Source: an uncultured Fretibacterium sp.
GTDB taxonomy: Bacteria; Synergistota; Synergistia; Synergistales; Aminobacteriaceae
Length of the DNA: 31,656 bases
Reading direction: 5' to 3'
Assembly: GCA_937911045.1 (NCBI GenBank)
Contig: CALEPX010000063.1
Location: forward strand, 1 to 31,656
Positions 22,868-30,884 of this stretch are shown in pieces. Position 1 is the stretch's first letter, and each line of letters begins with the position of its first letter. The position numbers were made by a program, and so were the translations under genes. The notes below the pieces were generated by a model, which worked only from the letters and a program-made list of their open reading frames with translations, had not been told where the DNA came from and ran no database searches.

Positions 22868-24835
22868 TCAGCTCACCAAACTTCCCAATGGCAAGGACTT
22901 GTCTTCAGGTGTGATGAGTGTAAGTTGTTCGGTATTGCCCTCGGTTTTAACAGTTGCAGCCAAGATCATTCCGTTGCTTTCGATCCCGCACAATTTCGCA
23001 GGTTTGAGATTCGTAACGAGTATTACATGTTTGCCTTCGAGTTCTTCAGGCGTGAAAAATGCTTTGATGCCTGAACACACGGTTCGAGTTTCGTAGCCAA
23101 GATCGACTTCGAGTTTGTAGAGTTTTTTCGAGCGTTTGATCTCTTCGACTTTGATAATTTTCGCGACACGCATTTCGACACGGTGAAATTCTTCGATGTC
23201 GATTTCGTGATTTTCCTGAGTATTTTCTGACATGACTGACATGATATTCGCCTCCGATTTTTTCTGAGCTAATTTCGCATCCTGAGATTTCTGCCATTCC
23301 TTCAGATCGATTCTTGGGAACAGGACTTCAGCTTTGTTGATTTTCGCGCCACTTGCACTACCCCACTCGAATTTATCGATGAACATTTTCACAGGTTCGC
23401 CGTCAAGTCCGAGCTGCTGCCAAATTCGCTTTGACGTATCCGGAATGAACGGAGCTAATAATAACGCCGAAATTCTCAAGCTCTCGTAAAGATTCAGCAA
23501 TACTTGATTGAGTTTAGCTTGTGATTCAGATGAAGCGTCTTTTGCGAGTTTCCATGGCATTGTCTCGTCGATGAATTTATTCGCGCGCCCGATTAATTCC
23601 CAGATTGATTTCAAAGCCTCGTCGAAGCAGTAATTATTCATGCAATCGTCGACTTTCGAGATAATTTTCTCAGCGAGTTCTGACAGGTTCGAAGCCGAAT
23701 TTTCACACGCAGGCACGATTCCGGAGCGATAGTTATTTATCATTTGCAGCGTGCGATTTAATAAATTTCCGAGATCGTTTGCGAGATCGCTGTTAATTCT
23801 GCCGACCAAAGCCGTTTCCGAAAAATCGCCATCATTTCCGAACGGGACTTCACGCAGCAGAAAATACCTGAACGGATCGAGACCGTATTCCTGAACCATT
23901 TCGAACGGATTCACGACGTTGCCTTTGCTTTTGCTCATTTTCTCGCCGTTGTAAGTCCACCAGCCATGAGCGATAACTTCGACCGGCAAAACCACGCCCA
24001 AAGCCAGCAGCATTAATTGCCAAGTCACACAATGAAACCTGATAATATCTTTGCCTACCATGTGCCGAACGTGTGACCAGTATTTCGCGAAAGTTTCCGG
24101 ATCGTCAGAATAGCCCACAGCTGTCATGTAATTTATCAGCGCATCGAACCATACGTAAATCACGTGTTTCTCGTCGCCAGGAACAGGAATGCCCCATTTG
24201 AGAGTAGTTCTCGAAACAGATTGATCACGCACGCCGGATTTCAGGAAGCTCATGATCTCGTTGTAGCGAATCTCCGGTAAAATTGCGCGCAAATTCTTCT
24301 CGTAATACGCGATTAATTCCGGGACATATTTTGACGCTCTGAAGAAATAGCTCTCTTCTTCCATGATTGTCAACGGTCTGCCGCAATCGGGACAAGTTTT
24401 GTTCGGACCCATGCTTGATTCAGGGACGTAAGTTTCATCCGGGACGCAGTAATAACCTGAGTACGTGCCTTTGTAAATATCGCCCTGATCGATTAATTGC
24501 CTGAAAATTTTCTGTACGGTTCTGACGTGTCGCTCGTCAGTTGTGCGAATGAAATCGTCGTTGCTGATATTCAGGACTTGCCACAAATTCTTGAAGTTCA
24601 CGTGAATCTGATCGACCAGTTCTTGCGGAGTGATTTTTTTTGCTTCGGCAGCGGCTTGAATTTTCTGACCGTGTTCGTCTGTTCCGGTTAGGAAATGCAC
24701 GTCGTAGCCTTTCATGCGTTTGTAACGTGATATTGCGTCACAAGCGATTGTTGTGTAGGCGTGCCCGATGTGAGGAATGTCGTTCACGTAGTAAATCGGT
24801 GTCGTTATGTAAAATATTTTTTCGTTTGATTCCAT
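22868..24835 (-). CDS. metG: Methionyl-tRNA synthetase with C-terminal tRNA-binding domain
   Basis: Class I synthetase that charges initiator and elongator tRNA-Met, 655 residues. Motifs: ITTPIYYVNDIPHIGHAYT with HIGH at 22-25, FLTGTDEHGQKIQ, the connective-peptide zinc region (YYCVPDETYVPE and CPDCGR), a Trp-rich VTWQLMLLALG region, and KMSKSKGN near 297. After the helical anticodon-binding domain comes a linker and an OB-fold tRNA-binding domain of the Arc1p/EMAPII type (about 548-655, EFHRVEMRVAKI to PEDKSLPLGSLVS). Presence of this domain implies a homodimer. GGAGG lies about 12 bp before the ATG. Confidence 0.97.
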   Translation of the reverse strand: MESNEKIFYITTPIYYVNDIPHIGHAYTTIACDAISRYKRMKGYDVHFLTGTDEHGQKIQAAAEAKKITPQELVDQIHVNFKNLWQVLNISNDDFIRTTDERHVRTVQKIFRQLIDQGDIYKGTYSGYYCVPDETYVPESSMGPNKTCPDCGRPLTIMEEESYFFRASKYVPELIAYYEKNLRAILPEIRYNEIMSFLKSGVRDQSVSRTTLKWGIPVPGDEKHVIYVWFDALINYMTAVGYSDDPETFAKYWSHVRHMVGKDIIRFHCVTWQLMLLALGVVLPVEVIAHGWWTYNGEKMSKSKGNVVNPFEMVQEYGLDPFRYFLLREVPFGNDGDFSETALVGRINSDLANDLGNLLNRTLQMINNYRSGIVPACENSASNLSELAEKIISKVDDCMNNYCFDEALKSIWELIGRANKFIDETMPWKLAKDASSESQAKLNQVLLNLYESLRISALLLAPFIPDTSKRIWQQLGLDGEPVKMFIDKFEWGSASGAKINKAEVLFPRIDLKEWQKSQDAKLAQKKSEANIMSVMSENTQENHEIDIEEFHRVEMRVAKIIKVEEIKRSKKLYKLEVDLGYETRTVCSGIKAFFTPEELEGKHVILVTNLKPAKLCGIESNGMILAATVKTEGNTEQLTLITPEDKSLPLGSLVS

Positions 24836-24875
24836 AAATGATTTTGCCTCCGAAATAATCTGAATTTACGCATAA

Positions 24876-24884
24876 ATAATATCA
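24876..24884 (-). promoter_or_regulatory. Extended -10 promoter of metG
   Basis: Minus-strand TGA followed by TATTAT (24881-24876), giving a leader of about 34 nt before metG. No -35 match is seen; the upstream side runs directly into the rubrerythrin terminator. Confidence 0.5.
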
Positions 24885-24890
24885 CGCCGC

Positions 24891-24942
24891 AAAAAAATCC
24901 CGAGAGAACACTCGCAGAATTTCCGCAAATGCTCTCCCGGGA
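24891..24942 (-). terminator. Terminator after rubrerythrin
   Basis: Read on the minus strand, TCCCGGGAGAGC (24942-24931) pairs with GTTCTCTCGGGA (24909-24898), a 12-bp stem with G-U pairs, followed by seven Ts (24897-24891). The loop may hold a small inner stem. Confidence 0.88.
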
Positions 24943-24968
24943 AAAATTTCGTGATTCTAAATTGCCGA

Positions 24969-25475
24969 TTAAAACGCCGGATTCTTGATAAATTTCTCGC
25001 CCTTGACTTTGCAGATCGGACAAGCTTCCGGAGCTGACCCCTCGTGAATATATCCGCAAACCGGACAAACGTACCAGTCTGTGTCTTTGCCTTTGAGCGA
25101 TTCAAGTTCTTCGAGCGTCTTCTTGTACAATGCGCCGTGAACTTTCTCAGCCTCGTTAGCGTGACGGAAACTCATTTTCGCTTTTGCATTTCCTTCAGCC
25201 TCAGCGTCCTTCAAAAATTCCGGATACATAACTGTAAATTCGTGAGTTTCGCCTTCGAGTGCGCTCTTCAAGTTGTCAGCAGTCGTAGCAACTCCACCCA
25301 TTGTCTTGAAGTGTGAATGCGCGTGTAAAGTTTCAGCCGACGCTATTGCCCTGAACATTTTCGCAACACCCGGGAATCCTTCTTTGTCTGCCTGTTCAGC
25401 AAACGCTAAATACTTTCTGTTAGCCTGCGACTCGCCTGCAAACGCTTCCGCAAGATCTTCCATTACTTTTGACAT
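24969..25475 (-). CDS. rbr: Rubrerythrin
   Basis: Non-haem di-iron peroxidase that reduces hydrogen peroxide to water in the cytoplasm of anaerobes, taking electrons through rubredoxin or NADH-linked reductases. The 168-residue protein has the ferritin-like four-helix domain with iron ligands in GES (Glu15), ETLH (Glu48, His51) and EAEKVH (Glu110, His113), then a C-terminal rubredoxin-like domain with CPVC (137-140) and CPIC (152-155). The shape is that of the short rubrerythrins. GAGGGGG lies about 8-9 bp before the ATG. It is a single-gene transcript, divergent from ilvB. Confidence 0.96.
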   Translation of the reverse strand: MSKVMEDLAEAFAGESQANRKYLAFAEQADKEGFPGVAKMFRAIASAETLHAHSHFKTMGGVATTADNLKSALEGETHEFTVMYPEFLKDAEAEGNAKAKMSFRHANEAEKVHGALYKKTLEELESLKGKDTDWYVCPVCGYIHEGSAPEACPICKVKGEKFIKNPAF

Positions 25476-25512
25476 GTTATTACCCCCTCGTGAATATCTA
25501 TCTATTCGAGAT

Positions 25513-25533
25513 ATTATAGCATGATGTTATAAT
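25513..25533. promoter_or_regulatory. Back-to-back extended -10 promoters for rbr (minus) and ilvB (plus)
   Basis: Minus strand: TGC plus TATAAT (25518-25513) towards rbr. Plus strand: TGT plus TATAAT (25528-25533) towards ilvB. The two elements are only 3 bp apart and together form an imperfect palindrome with 10-bp halves (ATTATAGCAT and ATGTTATAAT, one mismatch) around one central base. Neither has a convincing -35, so the extended -10 would carry recognition. Confidence 0.65.
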
Positions 25534-25579
25534 TTGCACTTAACATAGAAAAATTTTACGGAGGGGAATTATTTTTGAC

Positions 25580-27322
25580 ATGTTAAACTCGAAATCCAAA
25601 ATCAAAGCTAACGGATCGGATATATTGCTCAACTGTCTGCTTGAACAAGGCGTTGATACAATATTCGGTTACCCGGGCGGAGCGATTCTGAACGTTTACG
25701 ATGCGCTGTACAAACGTCAGAAGGAAATCCGCCACATTCTCACGGCTCATGAACAGGGAGCTTCACACGCTGCTGACGGTTACGCGCGCTCAACTGGAAA
25801 AGTCGGTGTGTGTTTCGCAACATCCGGGCCAGGTGCTACGAATTTGACGACGGGAGTTGCGACGGCTTATATGGACTCTTCACCGGTTGTATTCATAACT
25901 TGTAACGTCAACACGGATTTAATCGGCAGAGATTCGTTTCAGGAAGTCGATATTACAGGCGTAACTTTGCCGATAACGAAATGCAATTACAGCGTCAGTG
26001 ATATTAGCAAGCTTGCTGATACAATCAGAGAAGGATTCGCTGTTGCCAGATCAGGGCGTCCCGGACCGGTGTTGATTGACATTCAAAAGAACGTTACGGC
26101 TGCTGAGACTGATTACGAATTTTTGCCGCTGGACCAGCATTTCTCGCACGGAAGATTAGTTCGCTTGCAGAAAAGTTTTCATCCGAGCGTAAGTTCACCA
26201 GAGCCAGATCTCGAAGCTATTGACAAACTCGCCGACATGCTTGAGAAATCCGAACGTCCGTTGTTAGTTTGTGGCGGTGGAGTTGTTCGTTCAAGAGCAG
26301 AAAAAGAATTTCGCAAACTTGCCGAGTATCTCGACTCACCTGTCGCAATAACTGTAATGGGCGGAGGAGCGTATTCAGGTTCAGATCCGTTAAAAACCGG
26401 AATGATCGGAATGCACGGTTCTCAGGCTTCGAATATGGCGTGTGATGCGTGTGATTTGTTGCTGGCTGTTGGCTGTAGATTTTCGGATCGAGTTACGTTG
26501 AATCCATCGACTTTCGCACTGAAAGCCAAGATCGTTCAGATTGATATTGACGCTTCGGAAATAGACAAGAACGTTAAGACCGCACATCACATAATCGGCG
26601 ACGCTAAGAGAATTTTGACGCTGTTGCTGGACAGGCTCAAGACTAAGAAAGATCATTCGGACTGGAAATCATATGTATTCTCGTTCAAAGTTGAGACCGA
26701 ATACGACGATCCGGAAGACGGCATCTTGACACCAAAGCAGGTTTTGTCGACAGCAGCGGAAATTTTGCCGAAAGACACGATTGTAACGACAGACGTTGGA
26801 CAGCATCAAATGTGGGCGATTCAGCACTTCAAATTCTCGTACCCGGGACAATTAATAACGTCCGGCGGATTTGGCACGATGGGTTTCGGATTAGGGGCTG
26901 CAATCGGAGCGCAAATCGGCAATCCTGATAAAAGTGTTTTGCACGTGACTGGTGACGGAAGTTTTCGCATGAACTGTAACGAGCTTTGTACGGAGCAATA
27001 CTACAAGCTGCCGATTATAACGCTTGTGTTTAATAACTCGTGTTTGGGAATGGTTCGTCAGTGGCAGCACTTGATTTATCACGAGAGATATTCGCAGACG
27101 ACGCTTGATCGAGGCCCGGATTTTTCAGCATTGGCTCAGGCGTACGGTCTGAACGGCTGCAGAATTGAGGACGTAGATTCGTTGCGCAAAGCTCTGACCG
27201 AAGCGGTAAATTCTCGTTCGAGCGGCAAAGGCTGGGTTATAGATTGCCATATTGATATTGACGAGATGGTTCGCCCGATGGTTGGCGGCAACAGTCATAT
27301 TGCGAATTTCATGCTTGATTAA
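25580..27322 (+). CDS. ilvB: Acetolactate synthase (AHAS) large subunit
   Basis: ThDP-dependent enzyme that joins two pyruvates, or pyruvate and 2-oxobutyrate, in the first shared step of valine, leucine and isoleucine synthesis. The 580 residues match the biosynthetic family. Marks: FGYPGGAILNVYDAL (29-43), catalytic Glu58 in TAHEQGASHAADGYAR, SGPGATNLTTG, the FAD-region RFSDRVT, and the ThDP-binding motif GDGSFRMNCNELCT...NN near 456-482. The following ilvN supports AHAS rather than a catabolic synthase. The ribosome site GGAGGGG is unusually far (13 nt) from ATG 25580; the nearer TTG is out of frame. No peptide-leader attenuator is seen in the ~45-nt leader. Confidence 0.95.
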   Translation: MLNSKSKIKANGSDILLNCLLEQGVDTIFGYPGGAILNVYDALYKRQKEIRHILTAHEQGASHAADGYARSTGKVGVCFATSGPGATNLTTGVATAYMDSSPVVFITCNVNTDLIGRDSFQEVDITGVTLPITKCNYSVSDISKLADTIREGFAVARSGRPGPVLIDIQKNVTAAETDYEFLPLDQHFSHGRLVRLQKSFHPSVSSPEPDLEAIDKLADMLEKSERPLLVCGGGVVRSRAEKEFRKLAEYLDSPVAITVMGGGAYSGSDPLKTGMIGMHGSQASNMACDACDLLLAVGCRFSDRVTLNPSTFALKAKIVQIDIDASEIDKNVKTAHHIIGDAKRILTLLLDRLKTKKDHSDWKSYVFSFKVETEYDDPEDGILTPKQVLSTAAEILPKDTIVTTDVGQHQMWAIQHFKFSYPGQLITSGGFGTMGFGLGAAIGAQIGNPDKSVLHVTGDGSFRMNCNELCTEQYYKLPIITLVFNNSCLGMVRQWQHLIYHERYSQTTLDRGPDFSALAQAYGLNGCRIEDVDSLRKALTEAVNSRSSGKGWVIDCHIDIDEMVRPMVGGNSHIANFMLD

Positions 27323-27338
27323 TTGGGAGGTGTTTTTC

Positions 27339-27842
27339 ATGGCAGATGATAAAGAACTGAAGCGTTACACGATAATAACTGCGATGGATAACGTAGCCGG
27401 AGTTTTGTCGCAAGTCACGCATTTATTTTCACGCAAGGGCTTTAATATCGAGACGATTGCCGCAGGTTGGACAACTGATCAGAAAGTCACGCGCTTCACG
27501 ATTGAGATATTCTCGGACGAAGCGAAAGTGAATCTGTTGTGTAATCAGTTGCGGAAACTTGTGCCGATTCATTACGTGGAGATTTTGCCGCCGGAGAAAG
27601 CTATTCGCCGTGAATTGATGTTAGTACGAGTTCACGCAGCCGATAAAGCAGCACGAAACGAGATAATTCAGATTGCGAATATTTTCAGGGGTTCTGTGAT
27701 TGACATTACGAAGGACAGCATGACGCTCTCAGTTATCGGTGACGAGCAGAAAACCGAAGCATTCGAATCGCTCCTGAAGGAGTTCGGCATAATCGAGTTA
27801 GCACGCACCGGCATCGTAGCGATTGAACGCGGTGAATTATAA
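27339..27842 (+). CDS. ilvN: Acetolactate synthase regulatory (small) subunit
   Basis: A 167-residue subunit that binds the large subunit, raises its activity and gives valine feedback inhibition. The N-terminal ACT domain is plain (RYTIITAMDNVAGVLSQVTHLFSRKGFNIETI), followed by the ELMLVRVHA linker and the C-terminal domain (IANIFRGSVIDIT, MTLSVIGDEQK, LEFGIIELARTGIVAIERG-like end). ATG 27339 has GGGAGG about 9 bp upstream; it starts 16 bp after ilvB ends. The form is the long IlvH type. ilvC and other pathway genes are not in the window. Confidence 0.95.
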   Translation: MADDKELKRYTIITAMDNVAGVLSQVTHLFSRKGFNIETIAAGWTTDQKVTRFTIEIFSDEAKVNLLCNQLRKLVPIHYVEILPPEKAIRRELMLVRVHAADKAARNEIIQIANIFRGSVIDITKDSMTLSVIGDEQKTEAFESLLKEFGIIELARTGIVAIERGEL

Positions 27843-27870
27843 ATCGTAAATTTTCGCGGGGAATTTTGGG

Positions 27871-27907
27871 AATGACAGTTTCGGAAATTTCGGGGCTGTC
27901 ATTTTTT
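27871..27907 (+). terminator. Terminator after ilvN
   Basis: AATGACAG (27871-27878) pairs with CTGTCATT (27896-27903), extended by TTTC/GGGG wobble pairs, and ends in a run of six Ts. Confidence 0.88.
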
Positions 27908-27953
27908 GTGTGTATAATCATGTGAGAGATCTTGAATTTTGGAGGCGAGTTTT

Positions 27954-29693
27954 TTGTCAGAGAAGTTTGACGCGAGAATTTTGCAGGCGATTGGTAAGCA
28001 GCGTTGGTTTTATTTCAGGAATAAGTCTGGAATTTTGTTAGATAAAACGACCGGATTGCTTTGGGGAAATGTTTCCAAAGGTTTACTTGAGAAGTATGAG
28101 GCGATTCAGTTTGTGAAAGATTTTTACGGTGGCGGCTATTCTGGTTGGCGAATCCCGTTTGGTGATGAGTTCGATTTGATTCGTAATAATTTCCCGTTTA
28201 CGATGTCGCGCGAATCGTATTGTTTTTGCCAAGATGCTTACGGTTCAGTTATTTCGAAGCACGTCAGACTTCAGAATGTTACTAGCAGGACTGATCGTGG
28301 CTACGTGATTCCGTGCAACGATGTTCTGATTAAAGGTACGAATTATCGCGAAGCAAGGGAACTTGTTCTGCAACTTTTCATTTATAACGGACTGATTCCG
28401 ATCTTCGACAACTATTCATATATCACGGAACTTTACGAGAAACTTTATTCTGCTTCTATTAAGCCAGTGAAATCTATGAAGCCGGTGAAACTTGATGAGC
28501 CTGAAATTTTGCACAGTGGTTTGAGTTCTGAGTTTGATTACGCGAGTTTGCTTGGAGATTATGATTTGCCGGAAATTGCGAAATCGCCGATAAAATATTA
28601 CAAAGCGATTCAGGAATGGACGAGTGAATTGATGTTGAAGCTTGACGTATTTGATCGTGAGAAGGAGAAGACGATTCAGGATTTCAACGAGATAAGTTTG
28701 CAGCTTTCCGGTAAATACGAGGACGATCCGAATTTTGCGCCTGAAGAGAATGATTTGTTGCGAAGCCGCCGTGAATTTTTCGGTAGAAATTTTTCGCTAG
28801 TGTTGAATGATGCCCGGAAAAAAATCCTGAATTTCAAGAGACAAGCTGAAGAACTTGATACGAGACTTAACGCGCTTCATGATAGTTCTGATTTGCTTGT
28901 GAAACTTGCGGAATTTGAGAGTGAAAAGCTGCCGACGTTTGAGTTTGTTGCGGAAGATACGGCTGAGATAATATGTTCTGCGTTGGAGAAGCTGGAATAT
29001 TTTGAAGCGAATCGAGATTTTGTGAAGTACGCGATTGAGATGTTTTCGCAATGGAGCGAGGATTACAGAGTTTTCAGATTGATGCGTCGTGAAGAATTTC
29101 GCAAATTGTGTGAAGAAGACGGAATTGAATCTGAAATTTGGGAGAGCTGGTATTCTGAATGGCAAAAGATTCGTCTGAAGATTGAGCTGAAAATTCTGCC
29201 GATAATCGAGTACAAGTTGAAGAATGATTTTGCAGCCGAGAAATTTATTGAGATTCTGGACAAGTACAAGCGAGCGATTGACAAATTTTTCATTGAAGAA
29301 CGCAAGGGGATCTATCAGGAATTTGAGCAGGACGAAGCCGGAGATTTGCAGGAGAAATGGAAGTTAGTTAGCAAATTGTACGGATTGACGCTTGAATTTC
29401 AGAATGATTTGTTGGAAATAATTTTTTCGAGTGATGATTTTGAGTCGAGATTATTCATGCTGAATTGTGCCGGTGATTTGTTGGATATGCCGATTGATAA
29501 TATTATGGAATACGTGAAGGATCGTGAACTTGATGAAATTTCGGCTAATTTGTTTGAGAAATTTTCGCAGTTGAAGCTGAAGAATTACGAGATATTTTTG
29601 TCAGACGCGAAGGCATATTCGATGGCGCAATCGGATCGCAAGAAGCAGTTTAACTCGTTATTGTCGAGGATGCGAAAGGATTTTGGGAAATAG
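27954..29693 (+). CDS. Lcl/DUF1566-domain protein with long helical C-terminus, unknown
   Basis: Residues 18-121 match the Lcl (DUF1566) fold pattern: GILLDKTTGLLWGN, then GGYSGWRIPFGDEFDLI and a closing RGYVIPCND. This C-type-lectin-like module is common in surface or adhesion proteins, but there is no signal peptide here. The remaining ~450 residues are charged and helical with no motif I recognise. The TTG at 27954 is chosen over 27939 because GGAGG (27941-27945) lies 8 bp before it and would be inside the longer form. A TATAAT at 27913-27918 may be its -10, without a clear -35. It is probably an operon partner of the next gene, 54 bp away. Confidence 0.6.
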   Translation: MSEKFDARILQAIGKQRWFYFRNKSGILLDKTTGLLWGNVSKGLLEKYEAIQFVKDFYGGGYSGWRIPFGDEFDLIRNNFPFTMSRESYCFCQDAYGSVISKHVRLQNVTSRTDRGYVIPCNDVLIKGTNYREARELVLQLFIYNGLIPIFDNYSYITELYEKLYSASIKPVKSMKPVKLDEPEILHSGLSSEFDYASLLGDYDLPEIAKSPIKYYKAIQEWTSELMLKLDVFDREKEKTIQDFNEISLQLSGKYEDDPNFAPEENDLLRSRREFFGRNFSLVLNDARKKILNFKRQAEELDTRLNALHDSSDLLVKLAEFESEKLPTFEFVAEDTAEIICSALEKLEYFEANRDFVKYAIEMFSQWSEDYRVFRLMRREEFRKLCEEDGIESEIWESWYSEWQKIRLKIELKILPIIEYKLKNDFAAEKFIEILDKYKRAIDKFFIEERKGIYQEFEQDEAGDLQEKWKLVSKLYGLTLEFQNDLLEIIFSSDDFESRLFMLNCAGDLLDMPIDNIMEYVKDRELDEISANLFEKFSQLKLKNYEIFLSDAKAYSMAQSDRKKQFNSLLSRMRKDFGK

Positions 29694-29747
29694 AAATATA
29701 TGTCGGAGTACAGTATTCAAGAATATAATTTTGAGGAGTGAATGAGA

Positions 29748-30707
29748 ATGGGATTTTTCAGCGGAATTATTAGCGCAGTGAAATCGGTTGGAGATTATAT
29801 TTTCGGGAACAGCGACAAGATAATCGAAACGGGCAGCAATATTTCGAGTTTGAGTTCAAGTTCGAGTTCTGGATCGAGTTCGAGTTCGAGTTACGTTTAC
29901 GAGCCTGATCGGGTGAGAGCTGCGGAATTGGATTTAGAGCGTGTTGAATCTGAGAGGAAAGCGAAACTGGAAATTTTGCGCGAAGAAGAAAGTTCGAAAA
30001 TGCGAGTTGCACAAATTGAAGCTGCAGCCAAGATCAAAGTGAATGAATCAGAACGTGCGAGAATTGAAGCCGAGACTGAATCGAAAATTCGTGTTGCAAA
30101 AGCTGAGAACGAACGGATTGAATTATTGAAGCGTGCGAAATTAGAAATATTGCGTGAAGAACGTGACGCACAAATTGCGATTGAGGAAGCCAGGGCGCGA
30201 GGATTTGTTGAGATGTCTCATGCACTGGTAGCGATGAAAGAGAAGATGACGGAAATTGCGAGTCAAAGATTGATGATAATTGCGAATGGTTCGTTGGAAA
30301 TAATTCGTGAGTCAGAAAATTTTTATGCGGATTTGAAATCGAAACTTGAATCTGAGAATGAGAAATATAACACGCAAAAATTGCCGAAGTTGTTGGAAAT
30401 TCTTGAGAAATACGAGGCTGGCAGCACTGCGCATAAATTATACGAGAAGCGAATTTCTGATGATTTGGCGTCACAAGTTAAATATTATGAGCGTGAAATG
30501 GAAGCGATTTCGGAGCGTCAAGCAAAATTTGTGATGGGAATTTCGATTGCGAGCGAGAAAATCATTGATCAGACGGGTCAAGTTGAGACGAAAATTGCGA
30601 ACATGTTAGAAATGATTCAAGTGCGAATTTTGGAATTAGAATCGAAATCTGAAAAATTAAAAGCGTTGCAATCACCGGAAAATTTAGCATTGCCTGAGAG
30701 CGTGTAA
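29748..30707 (+). CDS. Coiled-coil protein with serine-rich linker, unknown
   Basis: A 319-residue protein not recognised by family. An amphipathic N-terminal stretch (GFFSGIISAVKSVGDYIFG, 2-20) could touch a membrane. A nearly pure Ser linker (33-48) follows, then a long charged helix (about 54-160) with an internal repeat (RKAKLEILREE and KRAKLEILREE ~53 residues apart) and a further helical region to the end. The layout recalls SPFH- or IbpA-less cytoplasmic scaffold proteins only in a general way. ATG 29748 is chosen because GAGGAG lies 9 bp upstream; the ATG at 29742 would be too close to it. Confidence 0.6.
   Translation: MGFFSGIISAVKSVGDYIFGNSDKIIETGSNISSLSSSSSSGSSSSSSYVYEPDRVRAAELDLERVESERKAKLEILREEESSKMRVAQIEAAAKIKVNESERARIEAETESKIRVAKAENERIELLKRAKLEILREERDAQIAIEEARARGFVEMSHALVAMKEKMTEIASQRLMIIANGSLEIIRESENFYADLKSKLESENEKYNTQKLPKLLEILEKYEAGSTAHKLYEKRISDDLASQVKYYEREMEAISERQAKFVMGISIASEKIIDQTGQVETKIANMLEMIQVRILELESKSEKLKALQSPENLALPESV
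29845..29896 (+). repeat. Hexanucleotide repeat coding for a polyserine linker
   Basis: Repeats of the AGTTCG/AGTTCA type code for about 16 serines with one glycine. Confidence 0.8.
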
Positions 30708-30727
30708 AAAAAATTTTGCAAAAACAC

Positions 30728-30755
30728 TTGCATTTTTTTAAAAAGCGCGTATAAT
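30728..30755 (+). promoter_or_regulatory. rRNA operon promoter
   Basis: TTGCAT (30728-30733), a 16-bp spacer and TATAAT (30750-30755). A GCGCG stretch lies directly before the -10, and A/T tracts lie upstream. Shares its -35 block and spacing with the HU promoter. It starts ~20 bp after the preceding gene ends, with no terminator in between. Confidence 0.8.
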
Positions 30756-30884
30756 TCTTCAAGTCGTCCGGCGATGGGGCAGTGAGAAATCACGAAGCAT
30801 CCCAGACGAAGCAGAATGACAAAAGAATATGGCGTATAAATTGAGAAATCAATCTAATTAAGCGAAGAAATATATAGCTAGGTT
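30756..30884 (+). other. 16S rRNA leader
   Basis: About 120 nt of transcribed leader between promoter and mature 5' end. A small hairpin, GTGA (30782-30785) with TCAC (30790-30793) closed by a GAAA tetraloop and extended by GATG/CATC, is visible. I did not find a clear boxA antitermination sequence. The end point depends on an alignment-based estimate of the mature 5' end. Confidence 0.6.

Noticed and set aside
25513..25533. PerR/Fur-type box near rubrerythrin
   Set aside because: The palindrome's halves face the other way from TTATAAT-N-ATTATAA, and are fully explained by two -10 elements.
25575..25577. TTG as the ilvB start, better spaced from GGAGGGG
   Set aside because: It is out of frame with ilvB and meets a stop after three codons.
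2851..29896. Short repeats as a CRISPR array
   Set aside because: They are 6-bp tandem units inside genes with no spacers; no CRISPR structure is present.
30756..30884. boxA/antitermination site or second promoter in the rRNA leader
   Set aside because: No convincing boxA match; the TATAAA near 30835 lacks a -35 or TGn.
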